Assembly: GCA_036522235.1 (NCBI GenBank)
Contig: DATDGG010000266.1
Span: 1 to 39,416, forward strand
Length of the DNA: 39,416 bases
Direction of reading: 5' to 3'
DNA from: VAZQ01 sp036522235
GTDB taxonomy: Bacteria > Pseudomonadota > Alphaproteobacteria > Rhizobiales > Xanthobacteraceae
Shown in pieces: positions 1-8,391 of this stretch (within the stretch, counting starts at the first letter, position 1; each line of letters starts with the position of its first letter). The notes under the pieces were generated by a model. The model was given only the letters and a program-made list of their open reading frames with translations. It ran no database searches and was not told the origin of the DNA. The position numbers and the translations under genes are program-made.

Positions 1-77
1 TTGTCGGTGACCTTGTCGGCCTCGACACCCAAATGCTCAACGACAATCTTCTTCACTCGCTCGCCAATGTCACTCAT
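1..77 (-). CDS. acpP: Acyl carrier protein, N-terminal fragment
   Basis: The reverse strand from the ATG at 75-77 reads MSDIGERVKKIVVEHLGVEA and on to the window edge, the typical start of fatty-acid-synthesis ACP. Only about 25 residues are present; the phosphopantetheine serine lies outside the window. ACP carries growing acyl chains in the cytoplasm. It follows fabD and fabG on the same strand, the usual fab cluster order. The 220 bp gap from fabG suggests acpP may also have its own promoter. Identification is firm despite the truncation. Confidence 0.93.
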   Translation of the reverse strand, partial: MSDIGERVKKIVVEHLGVEADKVTD

Positions 78-165
78 CGCTGCACCCCGTATCCTTGGAT
101 TGGGCTCGATCGGTCAGCGCCCGCGAGCCATTGAGAAATCGGCTTGTCATGGTATCCCGGATCAC

Positions 166-184
166 CAAGTCGCGAGCCGACTTG
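166..184. other. Inverted repeat in the fabG-acpP gap
   Basis: CAAGTCG at 166-172 and CGACTTG at 178-184 form a perfect 7 bp inverted repeat with a 5 nt loop. It lies between fabG and acpP. It could be an attenuator, an RNA processing site or an operator for acpP; there is no U-tract on either strand, so a classical terminator is unlikely. Confidence 0.35.
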
Positions 185-297
185 AGTGATTGGTTTTGCC
201 CCGTGGTGTCGGCCCAGCCAAACCGAAGCTCGGTTACCACACTTCAAATGCCTTGACCAGCATACGCTTGCAGCCTGTTCGCGACGCTCGAACGTCT

Positions 298-1035
298 TCA
301 AATCATCGCCATGCCGCCGTTCACATGCAGCGTCTGACCGGTGACATAGGAGGCCTCGTCGGAGGCGAGATAGACTGCGGCCGCGGCCACTTCTGCGGCC
401 GTGCCGAGGCGGCCGGAGGGAACCCGCGCCAGGATCGCCTCGTGCTGCTTCTCGTTGAGCTTGTCGGTCATCGCCGTGGCGATGAAACCGGGCGCGATGC
501 AGTTCGCCGTGACGCTGCGCCTGGCATATTCCTGCGCCAGCGATTTGATCAGGCCGATCATGCCGGCTTTGGCGGCCGCATAATTGCCCTGCCCGGCATT
601 GCCGGTTACCGCCACCACCGAGGTGATGCCGATGATGCGGCCGAAGCGGCGCCGCATCATCCCTTTGATCGCCGCCCGCGCCAAGCGGAAGCTCGCCGAG
701 AGATTGACGGCGATAACCTCGTCCCAGGCCTCGTCGCTCAACTGCACCAGCAGATTGTCGCGCGTGATGCCGGCATTGGCGACCAGGATGTCGAGCCGGC
801 CCATGCGTTCCTCGGCCGCGGGCAGCAGCGCCTCGACCTGCTGCTTGTCGGCGAGATTGGCGGGGAGCACGTGCGCCCGCTCCTTGAGCTCGCTCGCAAG
901 CTCATCGAGAACGTCCCGCCGCGTGCCCGACAGGGCGACCACGGCGCCCTGCTGGTGCAGGCCGCGCGCGATCGCGCCGCCGAGCCCACCGGTCGCGCCG
1001 GTGACGAGCGCCGTCTTGCCGCTCAGATCGAACAT
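298..1035 (-). CDS. fabG: 3-oxoacyl-[ACP] reductase FabG
   Basis: A 245-residue short-chain dehydrogenase that reduces 3-oxoacyl-ACP to 3-hydroxyacyl-ACP with NADPH in fatty acid elongation. The nucleotide-binding TGATGGLGG motif is at residues 12-20, NAG at 87-89, and the catalytic Ser139, Tyr152 and Lys156 (YAAAK) are in place. The C-terminus VTGQTLHVNGGMAMI is characteristic of FabG. Length fits the family. It lies 23 bp downstream of fabD and upstream of acpP, so it is probably cotranscribed with fabD. The operon context separates it from generic SDRs. Confidence 0.96.
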   Translation of the reverse strand: MFDLSGKTALVTGATGGLGGAIARGLHQQGAVVALSGTRRDVLDELASELKERAHVLPANLADKQQVEALLPAAEERMGRLDILVANAGITRDNLLVQLSDEAWDEVIAVNLSASFRLARAAIKGMMRRRFGRIIGITSVVAVTGNAGQGNYAAAKAGMIGLIKSLAQEYARRSVTANCIAPGFIATAMTDKLNEKQHEAILARVPSGRLGTAAEVAAAAVYLASDEASYVTGQTLHVNGGMAMI

Positions 1036-1058
1036 GCCCTCAACTCCTCAGGATCGGG

Positions 1059-2015
1059 TCAGGATCGGGTTGCGTTGCGGGCGGCCTGGAAAGCGAGCAC
1101 CTCCTCGGGCGTGCCGATCGTCACCCCACTCGCTCCCTCGGCAATCCGCTTGACGAGCCCGGACAATATCTTGCCGGCGCCGACTTCATAGAAGGTCGCA
1201 ACGCCAGCCGCCGCCATGACGGCAACCGACTCGCGCCAGCGTACCGTTCCGGTCACTTGCGCGACGAGACCGCGGGCGATCTCTTGCGGATCGCTGGTGG
1301 GCGCGGCCAGCACATTGGCGATGAGCGGGACGGAAGGCTTCTTGATCGCGACCCGAGCGAGCGCTTCCTGCATGACCTCGGCGGCCGGCTGCATCAAGGC
1401 GGAATGGAACGGCCCGGATACCGGCAGCATCATGGCGCGGCGCACGCCTTTGTCCTTGGCGAGCTGCACTGCCCGCTCGACCGCGGCCTTGTCGCCCGAG
1501 ATCACCACTTGCCCGCCGCCATTGTCGTTGGCGGCCTGGCAGACTTGCCCTTGCGCGGCTTCGGTGGCGATTGCGGCAGCGGCCGCGAAATCGACGCCGA
1601 TCAGCGCCGCCATGGCGCCCTTGCCGGCGGGCACCGCCTGCGCCATGGCACGGCCGCGCGTGCGCACGAGCCGCACCGCCTCCGCAATCGAGATCGCGCC
1701 GGCCGCCGCCAGCGCCGAATATTCGCCGACCGAATGGCCGGCGACGAATTGCGCCTCGCGGGCGAGGTCGAGGCCGGCTTCCGATTCCAGCACCCGCATG
1801 GCCGCCAGCGAGACCGCGACCAGGGCCGGCTGTGCGTTCTCGGTGAGCGTCAGCGTCTCGGCGGGGCCCTCCCACATGACGGCCGTCAGATTGTCGCCGA
1901 GCGCGGCGTTGATCTCGGCGAATACCTTGGCGGCTGCCGGATAGGCTTCCGCGAGCGCCTTGCCCATGCCCACCGACTGGCTGCCCTGCCCCGGAAATAC
2001 GAATGCGACCGACAT
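1059..2015 (-). CDS. fabD: Malonyl-CoA-ACP transacylase FabD
   Basis: A 318-residue transacylase that moves malonyl from CoA to ACP for fatty acid synthesis. It begins with SVAFVFPGQGSQSVGMG, has the nucleophile Ser95 in GHSVGEYSALAA, and the catalytic His205 in SGPFHS. The open frame extends to 2135, but the ATG at 2013-2015 starts the conserved FPGQGSQ region directly and has GGAG eight bases upstream, so I take that start. It is the first gene of a minus-strand fabD-fabG cluster followed by acpP. Confidence 0.95.
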   Translation of the reverse strand: MSVAFVFPGQGSQSVGMGKALAEAYPAAAKVFAEINAALGDNLTAVMWEGPAETLTLTENAQPALVAVSLAAMRVLESEAGLDLAREAQFVAGHSVGEYSALAAAGAISIAEAVRLVRTRGRAMAQAVPAGKGAMAALIGVDFAAAAAIATEAAQGQVCQAANDNGGGQVVISGDKAAVERAVQLAKDKGVRRAMMLPVSGPFHSALMQPAAEVMQEALARVAIKKPSVPLIANVLAAPTSDPQEIARGLVAQVTGTVRWRESVAVMAAAGVATFYEVGAGKILSGLVKRIAEGASGVTIGTPEEVLAFQAARNATRS

Positions 2016-2225
2016 TGCCCCGGCTCCGCCCCCCCGCGAAAACGCTTCAGGAATTCGCCATAACGCTTTTTCCTCTCCATTGGAAATGGTTGATCGGCGA
2101 ACCGCATGGCCCACCCGTCCTGGTAGAGCGTTCATCGCAGCGCCCGCAGCCGGGCAAAGGGCGTAACCAATGGGAAACCCTTGTTCCTAACCCAGCGACA
2201 ACCGTGGCCGGCCTAGAATTGTGCC

Positions 2226-2462
2226 ATGCGGGATTTTCCCTTGATCACCGATTCCGACCTCGCGCGCGCGCGCGTGGACGGGCCTTTCCGCCAGCAACTT
2301 CTGACCCGGAGCCTCGAACGCCTGCTCGGCGAGCTCAGCAAGCTGCAGCGCGCCCCCCATGACGCCACCCGCGCCGGCCAGGTGCGCGAAGGCATCGAGC
2401 TCGCCGTCAAGCTGTCCGACCTCTTGCGGCGGACAGCGCCCGGGGCCCCGCACGCCGCCTGA
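2226..2462 (+). CDS. Small hypothetical protein, 78 residues
   Basis: I cannot assign a function. The product is soluble and rich in Leu, Arg and Ala, with a long predicted helical stretch (residues about 20-70, including SLERLLGELSKLQR and GIELAVKLSDLLRR), which suggests a small helical bundle or coiled coil. There is no signal peptide or membrane segment. It is divergent from fabD across a 210 bp gap and lies upstream of the rpsF promoter. Codon use resembles the neighbours, which favours a real gene, though the short length leaves doubt. Confidence 0.6.
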   Translation: MRDFPLITDSDLARARVDGPFRQQLLTRSLERLLGELSKLQRAPHDATRAGQVREGIELAVKLSDLLRRTAPGAPHAA

Positions 2463-2492
2463 TCGAAGGCACCGCTAGGCCCTCGCCGGCGC

Positions 2493-2520
2493 TTGCCTTT
2501 TCGTCGCAACTGCCTATAAC
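2493..2520 (+). promoter_or_regulatory. Candidate sigma-70-type promoter for rpsF-rpsR
   Basis: TTGCCT at 2493-2498 and TATAAC at 2515-2520 are separated by 16 bp. Transcription would begin near 2527 and give a leader of about 225 nt before rpsF. Found by eye only. Confidence 0.5.
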
Positions 2521-2683
2521 GCAGCCTCCGCTCAATTCCGGCCGGGAGCTGAACGGACGGCCGCACAGCTTTGGGCCTCGACCCGCAGGATCGATCCACG
2601 AGGTCGGTCCAAGGCGTCGATCCAAAGCGCGGCAGGACCTGGTGGTCCGGCGTCCCGTGTTCCCGCCTTCCTGAGCTTTCGAG

Positions 2684-2745
2684 CCTTTCCCGAAGGGCTT
2701 GAAGGGCTTCGCGCCGGGATGAGCCCAACGGTCGCAAGGGAAAGG
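2684..2745 (+). promoter_or_regulatory. rpsF leader hairpin that sequesters the ribosome binding site
   Basis: CCTTTCCC at 2684-2691 is perfectly complementary to GGGAAAGG at 2738-2745, enclosing 46 nt. The 3' arm is the Shine-Dalgarno sequence of rpsF (ATG at 2753). Bacterial rpsF leaders often bind the S6:S18 complex for autoregulation, so this may be a local version of that control. I cannot confirm the conserved S6:S18 RNA motif by eye. Confidence 0.5.
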
Positions 2746-2752
2746 CATTCGC

Positions 2753-3223
2753 ATGCCCCTTTATGAGCACGTCTTCCTCGCGCGTCAGGACGTCAGCGCG
2801 CAGCAGGTCGAAGAACTGACCGCCCAGCTCACGGGCGTGATCCAGCAATTGGGCGGCAAGGTCACCAAGCTCGAGCAGTGGGGCGTGCGCTCGCTCTCCT
2901 ATCGGGTGCGCAAGAATCGCAAGGCGCATTTCACCTTCATGAATGTCGATGCGCCGCCGGCCGCCTTGAGCGAGATCGAGCGGCAGGAACGGCTCAACGA
3001 GGACGTCCTGCGCTATCTGACCATTCGCGTGGATGAGCATGAGGAAGGCCCGTCCGCGATGTTGCGCAAGTCCGATCGGGATCGGGACGACCGCGGCGGC
3101 GGCTTCCGGGACCGGGATCGGGACCGCGATCGAGATCGCGGCGACCGCCGCCCGCGTGATCGCGACAGCCGCCCCTCGCGCGATGAGCCGGTTGCCGACG
3201 CTGCCGCCGATACCGAGGAATAG
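2753..3223 (+). CDS. rpsF: 30S ribosomal protein S6
   Basis: A 156-residue S6, which binds the 16S rRNA central domain together with S18. The N-terminus MPLYEHVFLARQDVSAQQ and the stretch RSLSYRVRKNRKAHF are family hallmarks. The core ends near residue 100. The rest is a charged tail of Arg-Asp-Gly repeats, a disordered extension common in alphaproteobacteria and absent from the E. coli core protein. It is separated from rpsR by 5 bp; the rpsR ribosome binding site (GAGGAA) lies in the last codons of rpsF. Confidence 0.97.
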   Translation: MPLYEHVFLARQDVSAQQVEELTAQLTGVIQQLGGKVTKLEQWGVRSLSYRVRKNRKAHFTFMNVDAPPAALSEIERQERLNEDVLRYLTIRVDEHEEGPSAMLRKSDRDRDDRGGGFRDRDRDRDRDRGDRRPRDRDSRPSRDEPVADAAADTEE

Positions 3224-3228
3224 TCGCC

Positions 3229-3474
3229 ATGGCCTTTTCACCGATGCAGACCCGTCGCCCGTTCTTCCGCCGCCGCAAGACCTGCCCGTTCTCGGGCGCC
3301 AATGCGCCGAAAATCGACTACAAGGACGTGAAGCTGTTGCAGCGCTACGTCTCCGAGCGCGGCAAGATCGTGCCGAGCCGCATCACCGCGGTCTCGGCCA
3401 AGAAGCAGCGCGAGCTCGCCCAGGCGATCAAGCGCGCCCGCTTTCTCGGCCTGCTGACCTATGTGATCCGCTAG
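3229..3474 (+). CDS. rpsR: 30S ribosomal protein S18
   Basis: An 81-residue S18, partner of S6 on the small subunit. It contains CPFSGANAPKIDYKDVKLL, RGKIVPSRITAVSAKKQREL and IKRARFLGLLTYVI, all conserved in the family. Length is normal. It is cotranscribed with rpsF. The stop codon lies inside the first copy of a 13 bp tandem duplication that does not alter the protein. Confidence 0.97.
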   Translation: MAFSPMQTRRPFFRRRKTCPFSGANAPKIDYKDVKLLQRYVSERGKIVPSRITAVSAKKQRELAQAIKRARFLGLLTYVIR

Positions 3475-3488
3475 CGTGATCCGCTAGC
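3463..3488 (+). repeat. 13 bp tandem duplication across the rpsR stop codon
   Basis: GTGATCCGCTAGC occurs at 3463-3475 and again, perfectly, at 3476-3488. The first copy encodes the last residues and the TAG of rpsR; the second is noncoding. It looks like a slippage event. Confidence 0.9.
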
Positions 3489-3585
3489 GCGGTTTTCGAC
3501 AGGATAGAACCTCATCGCCGGCGCGTTCTGGCCATGAAAGACCTAAGCTAAACGAGGGTTGGGGCGGACATCGATCCGTCTCTAA

Positions 3586-3627
3586 CCGCTTCTGAAAGCG
3601 GGACAGCTTGAATGATGCACATCATTC
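3586..3627. repeat. Two adjacent palindromes in the rpsR-rplI gap
   Basis: CCGCTT (3586-3591) pairs with AAGCGG (3596-3601), and GAATGAT (3610-3616) pairs with ATCATTC (3621-3627) across GCAC. From memory, this block resembles dispersed intergenic repeat sequence in Bradyrhizobium-type genomes. Together with the element at 3701-3740 it makes up most of the 319 bp between rpsR and rplI, in which I see no gene. Confidence 0.55.
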
Positions 3628-3700
3628 TCATCGGGCCTGATGGCGCGACCGCGGCGGCGTTGCTGCTCGCCTCGCTGATCGCGGGCCACCCACCCCTCCC

Positions 3701-3740
3701 CCTGCATAACGCGCCGAAGACGCGCGTACACGCGCTTGTG
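3701..3740 (-). repeat. Short palindromic repeat, copy A
   Basis: Read on the minus strand, this 40 bp element aligns with 18617-18655 on the plus strand at 29 of 40 positions. Three of the differences (element positions 7, 18 and 30) are compensatory and keep two overlapping stems paired. This suggests a dispersed element whose folded form is conserved. Confidence 0.6.
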
Positions 3741-3793
3741 CCGGGAGGTCGCGGCAGGCACTTGGTTCCAACCGATACGTGAAGGAGAGACCA

Positions 3794-4423
3794 ATGGAAG
3801 TTATCCTGCTTGAGCGCGTCGCCAAGCTCGGCCAGATGGGTGATGTCGTGCGCGTGAAGGACGGCTTCGCGCGCAACTTTCTCTTGCCCAAGGGCAAGGC
3901 GCTGCGGGCGACGCAGGAAAACCGCGGGCGCTTCGAGACCATGAAGGTCGACCTCGAGGCGCGCAATCTGCAGCAGCGCGGCGAAGCCGAGAAGGTCGCG
4001 GAAAAGCTGAACGGCCAAAGCGTCACCGCGCTCCGGCAGGCCGCGGAAGGAGGCCAGCTCTACGGCTCCGTGACGCCGCGCGACCTCGTCGGGCTGATCG
4101 TCGAGAAGGGCTTTACGGTCGACCGCAGCCAGATCGTCCTCAACACGCCGATCAAGATGATCGGTGTGTACAAGATCCCGGTCTTGCTGCATCCCGACGT
4201 CGAGGTGACGGTGAGCCTCGCCGTTGCCCGCAGCGCCGACGAAGCCGAACGGCTCAAGCGCGGCGAGGACATCACCTTGGCCCGCGACGAGGCAGCCGAG
4301 GCGGCGGCAGAGGCGGCGGCGACCGCGGAATCCTTCTTCGAGCCGGAGGCGATCGAGGCCATGCGCGCACAAGAAGGCGAAGCAACCGAAGAGCCCGCGG
4401 CGGACGCCAAGCCGGCGCAATAA
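3794..4423 (+). CDS. rplI: 50S ribosomal protein L9
   Basis: A 209-residue L9, a two-domain protein bridging 23S rRNA near the L1 stalk. The N-terminal MEVILLERVAKLGQMGDVVRVKDGFARNFLLP-type domain is split from the C-terminal rRNA-binding domain (about residues 75-150) by a charged helix. An Ala/Glu-rich tail of about 55 residues extends beyond the 149-residue E. coli protein, as is common in this order. I chose ATG 3794 rather than the in-frame codon at 3779 because it starts the conserved domain and has AAGGAGAG upstream. Confidence 0.97.
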   Translation: MEVILLERVAKLGQMGDVVRVKDGFARNFLLPKGKALRATQENRGRFETMKVDLEARNLQQRGEAEKVAEKLNGQSVTALRQAAEGGQLYGSVTPRDLVGLIVEKGFTVDRSQIVLNTPIKMIGVYKIPVLLHPDVEVTVSLAVARSADEAERLKRGEDITLARDEAAEAAAEAAATAESFFEPEAIEAMRAQEGEATEEPAADAKPAQ

Positions 4424-4441
4424 GCACGCGCGCGCTAAGAA

Positions 4442-4960
4442 CTATTCTTCGAAGTCCTCGAGCACGGGCCGGGTCGGAGGGTTTGTGCTCGGCAGCTTTG
4501 CTTCAGTGGCGCCCGCTCCGGGCCGGACGCGGGCCGGTGCCGCCGGCGGCGGCACGGCCTTCGGGTCGGCCTGCTGCGGCCGCCGGGGCGCATCCGGCGG
4601 TGAGGTATCCCTGCTGGTGGTGGTCGCCGCTGCAGCGGCCGCGGGGGCGGGCGCGGATTTCTGTTTCGGCTGCGCGCCGCCTGGGCCGCGGGAATCGCCG
4701 CCGACCCCGGCCAGATAGGCGGCCATGGTCGAGGCCATTTCGCCGCCGGTCGTATAGTGCTCGCGCAAGAAGCTCGCGCTGGCATTATTCCTGACCTCAC
4801 GCGGGCTGCGGTGACAGTTCGCGCAGACTTCAGAGAATATCTGCGAGGCCGGCTTGCCGGCGTCGAGATTCTGCGCAGGCGCCGGATCCGGCGCCGCCGC
4901 CACTATCGCCAGCACCCAGATCGTTTTCACCCACGGTGCAAATCGCCGAGCCCGCGACAC
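4442..4960 (-). CDS. Secreted c-type cytochrome-like protein
   Basis: A 172-residue protein with an N-terminal hydrophobic signal segment (about residues 10-29, ending PAPAQ) and one haem c motif, CANCH, near residue 47. Candidate Met ligands follow in GGEMASTMAAYL. The second half is low-complexity Pro/Ala, probably disordered or cell-wall spanning. It is convergent with rplI (18 bp apart) and divergent from cfa. No partner enzyme is adjacent, so the electron donor and acceptor are unknown. The class is clear from CxxCH; the exact role is not. Confidence 0.75.
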   Translation of the reverse strand: MSRARRFAPWVKTIWVLAIVAAAPDPAPAQNLDAGKPASQIFSEVCANCHRSPREVRNNASASFLREHYTTGGEMASTMAAYLAGVGGDSRGPGGAQPKQKSAPAPAAAAAATTTSRDTSPPDAPRRPQQADPKAVPPPAAPARVRPGAGATEAKLPSTNPPTRPVLEDFEE

Positions 4961-5311
4961 AGTGATCTCCCGCTTCTCCGCCGCCCCTCCCCGGCGGATC
5001 GATGATCCGCCGGTGCGACACTACCCTCCGGCCCGCACGCGGGGCTGGAGAGAGATTTTTCTAGCCGATTCCTGAGTCAAAATGTGCGCCTGGCTGGAAC
5101 CCCTGCCGGGCAATTTGTCTTTCCTTGTTCGGCATTCGCGCCCGGTCTGTCCCTGGCATTTTCACAACGCCTGAACTATGTGCCAATATACAGAAACGGG
5201 ACGGCTTTTGTCGGGTACCGAACAGAAAAAGCCCTCCACGGTAACGCCGGTGGGCCCCGATTGTGTCGTGGGCGTGGCGGAGGGCACAGTAGCTGCGCGT
5301 GGAAGGGTGCG
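4961..5311. other. Divergent intergenic region, cytochrome / cfa
   Basis: These 351 bp separate two divergent genes and must hold both promoters. I see no convincing gene. AT-richer sequence at 5160-5195 includes TTCACA and TATACA hexamers, but their 20 bp spacing is poor for a sigma-70 promoter, so I do not assign one. Confidence 0.5.
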
Positions 5312-6559
5312 ATGAACCGAGTGGTTCGTACAGCACTGAAAAAATACATCCGTGCGGGAAATCTCCGGATCAGGACCGCACGCGGGGCGACTTACGCCTT
5401 GGGTGACGGGACCGGCAGGCCGGTCGCGCTTCGTTTCACCAGCGCGGCGGCGGAACGCGGCGTCACGCTTGATCCCGAGCTCAAGCTCGGCGAGTCCTAT
5501 GTGGACGGCACGCTCGTCGTCGAGCAGGGCTCGATTGCCGACGTGCTCGCCGTGCTGCAAGGCCCGGCGGCGACGCCGCCGTCCTGGGCAAGGCCGTACC
5601 GGCTGCTGCGCGAATTCCGCCGCGTGACGCAGACCAATCGGCGGCGGCGCGCGCGACGCAACGTTGCCCACCATTACGATCTCGACGACCAGCTCTATTC
5701 GCTCTTTCTCGATGCCGACCGGCAATATAGCTGCGGCTATTTCGAAACGCCGGGTCAGTCGCTCGACGATGCCCAGCTCGCCAAGCGACGCCATCTTGCC
5801 GCCAAGCTGATCATCTCGCCCGGCCAACGCGTGCTCGATATCGGCTGCGGCTGGGGTGGGCTTGCGCTCTATATGGCGGAGACCTGTGCGGCCCGCGCCA
5901 CCGGCATCACGCTTTCAGAGCATCAGTTGGCGGTGGCGCGCGCGCGTGCGGCGGAGAAGGGCCTCGCCGCCCGCGCGGATTTCCGCCTGCAGGACTACCG
6001 CGACGTGAAGGAGCGCTACGACCGCATCGTGTCGGTCGGCATGTTCGAGCATGTCGGGGCGGGCCACTACGACGAGTTCTTCCGCCAATGCGCCGCGGCG
6101 CTCGACGACAACGGCATCATGCTGCTGCACTCGATCGGCCGCTCGCACGGCCCGAGCGACACCAATCCATGGATCGCCAAATACATTTTCCCGGGCGGCT
6201 ATATTCCGGCGCTGTCCGAGGTCCTGCCGGCGGTCGAGCGGGCGGGGCTCCTGGTCACCGATATCGAAATCCTGCGACTGCACTACGCCGAGACCCTGAA
6301 AGCATGGCGGGAGCGGTTCCTCGCGCATCGCGAGGAAGTGGAGCGGATCTACGACCGGCGGTTCGTGCGGATGTGGGAGTTCTATCTCGCCGCGTCCGAG
6401 ATGGCCTTCCGCGAGCAGGGCCTGATGGTCTTCCAGATGCAGCTCACCAGGCGGGAGGGCGTCGTGCCGATGACCCGCGACTATATCGAGCGCGAAACCA
6501 GGCGCCTGCACGCGCTCGAAACCGGAAGCCGGCCGCCGCTGCGGCTCGCGGGCGAATGA
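5312..6559 (+). CDS. cfa: Cyclopropane-fatty-acyl-phospholipid synthase
   Basis: A 415-residue SAM-dependent enzyme that adds a methylene bridge to unsaturated acyl chains of membrane phospholipids, often on entry to stationary phase or under acid stress. The SAM-binding motif VLDIGCGWGG is at residues 174-183. The family markers GYFET, SVGMFEHVG and FPGGYIP follow in the expected order. I chose ATG 5312 over the open frame start at 5084 because GGAAGGG sits just upstream and family similarity begins there. It appears monocistronic. Confidence 0.92.
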   Translation: MNRVVRTALKKYIRAGNLRIRTARGATYALGDGTGRPVALRFTSAAAERGVTLDPELKLGESYVDGTLVVEQGSIADVLAVLQGPAATPPSWARPYRLLREFRRVTQTNRRRRARRNVAHHYDLDDQLYSLFLDADRQYSCGYFETPGQSLDDAQLAKRRHLAAKLIISPGQRVLDIGCGWGGLALYMAETCAARATGITLSEHQLAVARARAAEKGLAARADFRLQDYRDVKERYDRIVSVGMFEHVGAGHYDEFFRQCAAALDDNGIMLLHSIGRSHGPSDTNPWIAKYIFPGGYIPALSEVLPAVERAGLLVTDIEILRLHYAETLKAWRERFLAHREEVERIYDRRFVRMWEFYLAASEMAFREQGLMVFQMQLTRREGVVPMTRDYIERETRRLHALETGSRPPLRLAGE

Positions 6560-6835
6560 AAGCGGCGGCCGTTGCACGCGCGGTACGGCGGCGGATCGTT
6601 GCACTCGTGGGCTCCGCGCACGCGACCACCAGCCCTATGGTCAAGCCCCTTCAAATCGATTCTTGCGCCCGCGGTGGGTATCGGGGACATCGGCAACGAG
6701 CTTTTTTGAAAATCGCGATGCGGTGCTAGATCAATCGGAGCCCGCCCGTCCTTCGTTTTTCAGTCTAGTCGTGTTTTGTGTTTTGTCCGTGAGCGCCACG
6801 TTTTCGTCCGATTGCATCGCCACCGCTGGGATATC

Positions 6836-8332
6836 ATGTCACCGCTCGATTCGACCGCGCGCAAGCAGGCGCCCGAACCTGCATCCGTCTACCGCATGGC
6901 TCCGCACAATATCGAGGCGGAGCAGGCGCTGCTGGGCGCCGTGCTGGTCAACAACGAGGCGCTCTATCGGGTCTCCGACTTCCTCGAGCCGGCGCATTTC
7001 TTCGAGCCGATCCACCAGCAGATTTACGACCATGCCCGCAGCCTCATCCGCACCGGCAAGCTCGCCTCGCCCATCACCTTGAAGACCTTTCTGCCCGCCG
7101 ACATCGACATTGCCGGCCTCACGGTCCCCCAATACCTCGCCCGCCTCGCCGCCGAAGCCACCACCATCATCAATGCCGCCGACTATGGGCGCGCGATCTA
7201 CGATCTCGCGATCCGGCGCGACCTCATCGGCATCGGCGAGGATATGGTCAACGTGGCCTTCGACGCGCCGGTCGACTTCGCGCCGCGCGAGCAGATCGAG
7301 GACGCCGAGCGGCGGCTTTACGAGCTCGCCGAGGTCGGGCGCTACGGCGGCGGCTTCCAGAGATTCGAGACGGCGCTGACCACGGCGCTCGAAATGGCGG
7401 CACACGCCTATCAGCGCGACGGCAAGCTGTCGGGTCTTGCGACCGAGCTCAAGGACCTCGATTCCAAGATGGGCGGCCTGCAGAAGTCCGACCTCGTGAT
7501 CGTCGCCGGCCGCCCCGGCATGGGCAAGACCGCGCTCGCCACCAACATCGCCTACAACATCGCCCGCAGCTGGCGCGGCGAGGTGCGCGCGGACGGGCAT
7601 ATCCAAACCGCCAATGGCGGCATCGTCGGCTTCTTCTCGCTCGAAATGTCGGCCGAGCAGCTCGCCACCCGTATCATCTCCGAGCAGACCGGCATTCCCT
7701 CGAGCCTGATCCGCCGCGGCGGCATCGACCAGCGCGGCTTCGACAAGCTCAAGGACGTGACCGTCGAATTGCAGCATCTGCCCCTGTTCATCGACGAGAC
7801 CGGCGGCCTCAGCATCGCGCAGCTCGCCGCGCGCGCCCGACGGCTCAAGCGGCAGAAGGGGCTCGACCTCCTGGTCATCGACTACATCCAGCTGCTGCAA
7901 GGCTCGAGCCGCCGCGCCCAGGAAAGCCGCGTGCAGGAAGTGACCGAGATCACCACCAACCTGAAGGCGCTCGCCAAGGAGCTCAACGTGCCGATCCTGG
8001 CCTGCTCGCAATTGTCGCGCCAGGTCGAGAACCGCGACGACAAGCGCCCGCAGCTCTCGGACCTGCGCGAATCGGGCTCGATCGAGCAGGACGCCGACGT
8101 GGTGATGTTCGTGTATCGCGAGGAATATTACCTCAGCAACAAGGAGCCGCGGCCGGGCAGCGACGAGCACATCAAGTGGCAGACCGAGATGGACGCGGCC
8201 CACGGCAAGGCCGAAATCATCATCGGCAAGCAGCGGCATGGCCCGACCGGCACCGTCAACCTGCAATTCGACGCCGCCGTCACCCGCTTCGACAATCTCG
8301 CCCGCGACGATCAGCCGTTTGGGCAGCAATAG
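6836..8332 (+). CDS. dnaB: Replicative DNA helicase DnaB
   Basis: A 498-residue hexameric helicase that unwinds DNA at the replication fork. The N-terminal DnaB domain begins MAPHNIEAEQALLGAVLVNNEAL (split here by residue numbering, about 21-43). The RecA-like domain has Walker A GRPGMGKTA at 225-233 and the Walker B region LLVIDYIQLL, followed by QLSRQVENRDDKRPQLSDLR. No intein is present. The start at ATG 6836 matches the usual length. The 276 bp gap before it holds no gene. It is followed at 60 bp by alr, a neighbour order common in Hyphomicrobiales. Confidence 0.97.
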   Translation: MSPLDSTARKQAPEPASVYRMAPHNIEAEQALLGAVLVNNEALYRVSDFLEPAHFFEPIHQQIYDHARSLIRTGKLASPITLKTFLPADIDIAGLTVPQYLARLAAEATTIINAADYGRAIYDLAIRRDLIGIGEDMVNVAFDAPVDFAPREQIEDAERRLYELAEVGRYGGGFQRFETALTTALEMAAHAYQRDGKLSGLATELKDLDSKMGGLQKSDLVIVAGRPGMGKTALATNIAYNIARSWRGEVRADGHIQTANGGIVGFFSLEMSAEQLATRIISEQTGIPSSLIRRGGIDQRGFDKLKDVTVELQHLPLFIDETGGLSIAQLAARARRLKRQKGLDLLVIDYIQLLQGSSRRAQESRVQEVTEITTNLKALAKELNVPILACSQLSRQVENRDDKRPQLSDLRESGSIEQDADVVMFVYREEYYLSNKEPRPGSDEHIKWQTEMDAAHGKAEIIIGKQRHGPTGTVNLQFDAAVTRFDNLARDDQPFGQQ

Positions 8333-8391
8333 CGGCCCGGGCGGGCGCGCCGGCGCTGGACGGCAGCCGAAAGGCCCGCCATAACGGCCCG

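Noticed and set aside
190..1191. Long plus-strand open frame opposite fabG and fabD
   Set aside because: It is the antisense of confirmed fab genes; high GC produces long mirror frames.
3086..3180. Repetitive DNA in the 3' part of rpsF
   Set aside because: It encodes the Arg-Asp-rich S6 tail and is explained by the protein sequence.
6706..6732. Possible dnaB promoter, TTGAAA then TAGATC
   Set aside because: The 15 bp spacing and poor -10 make it too weak to list.
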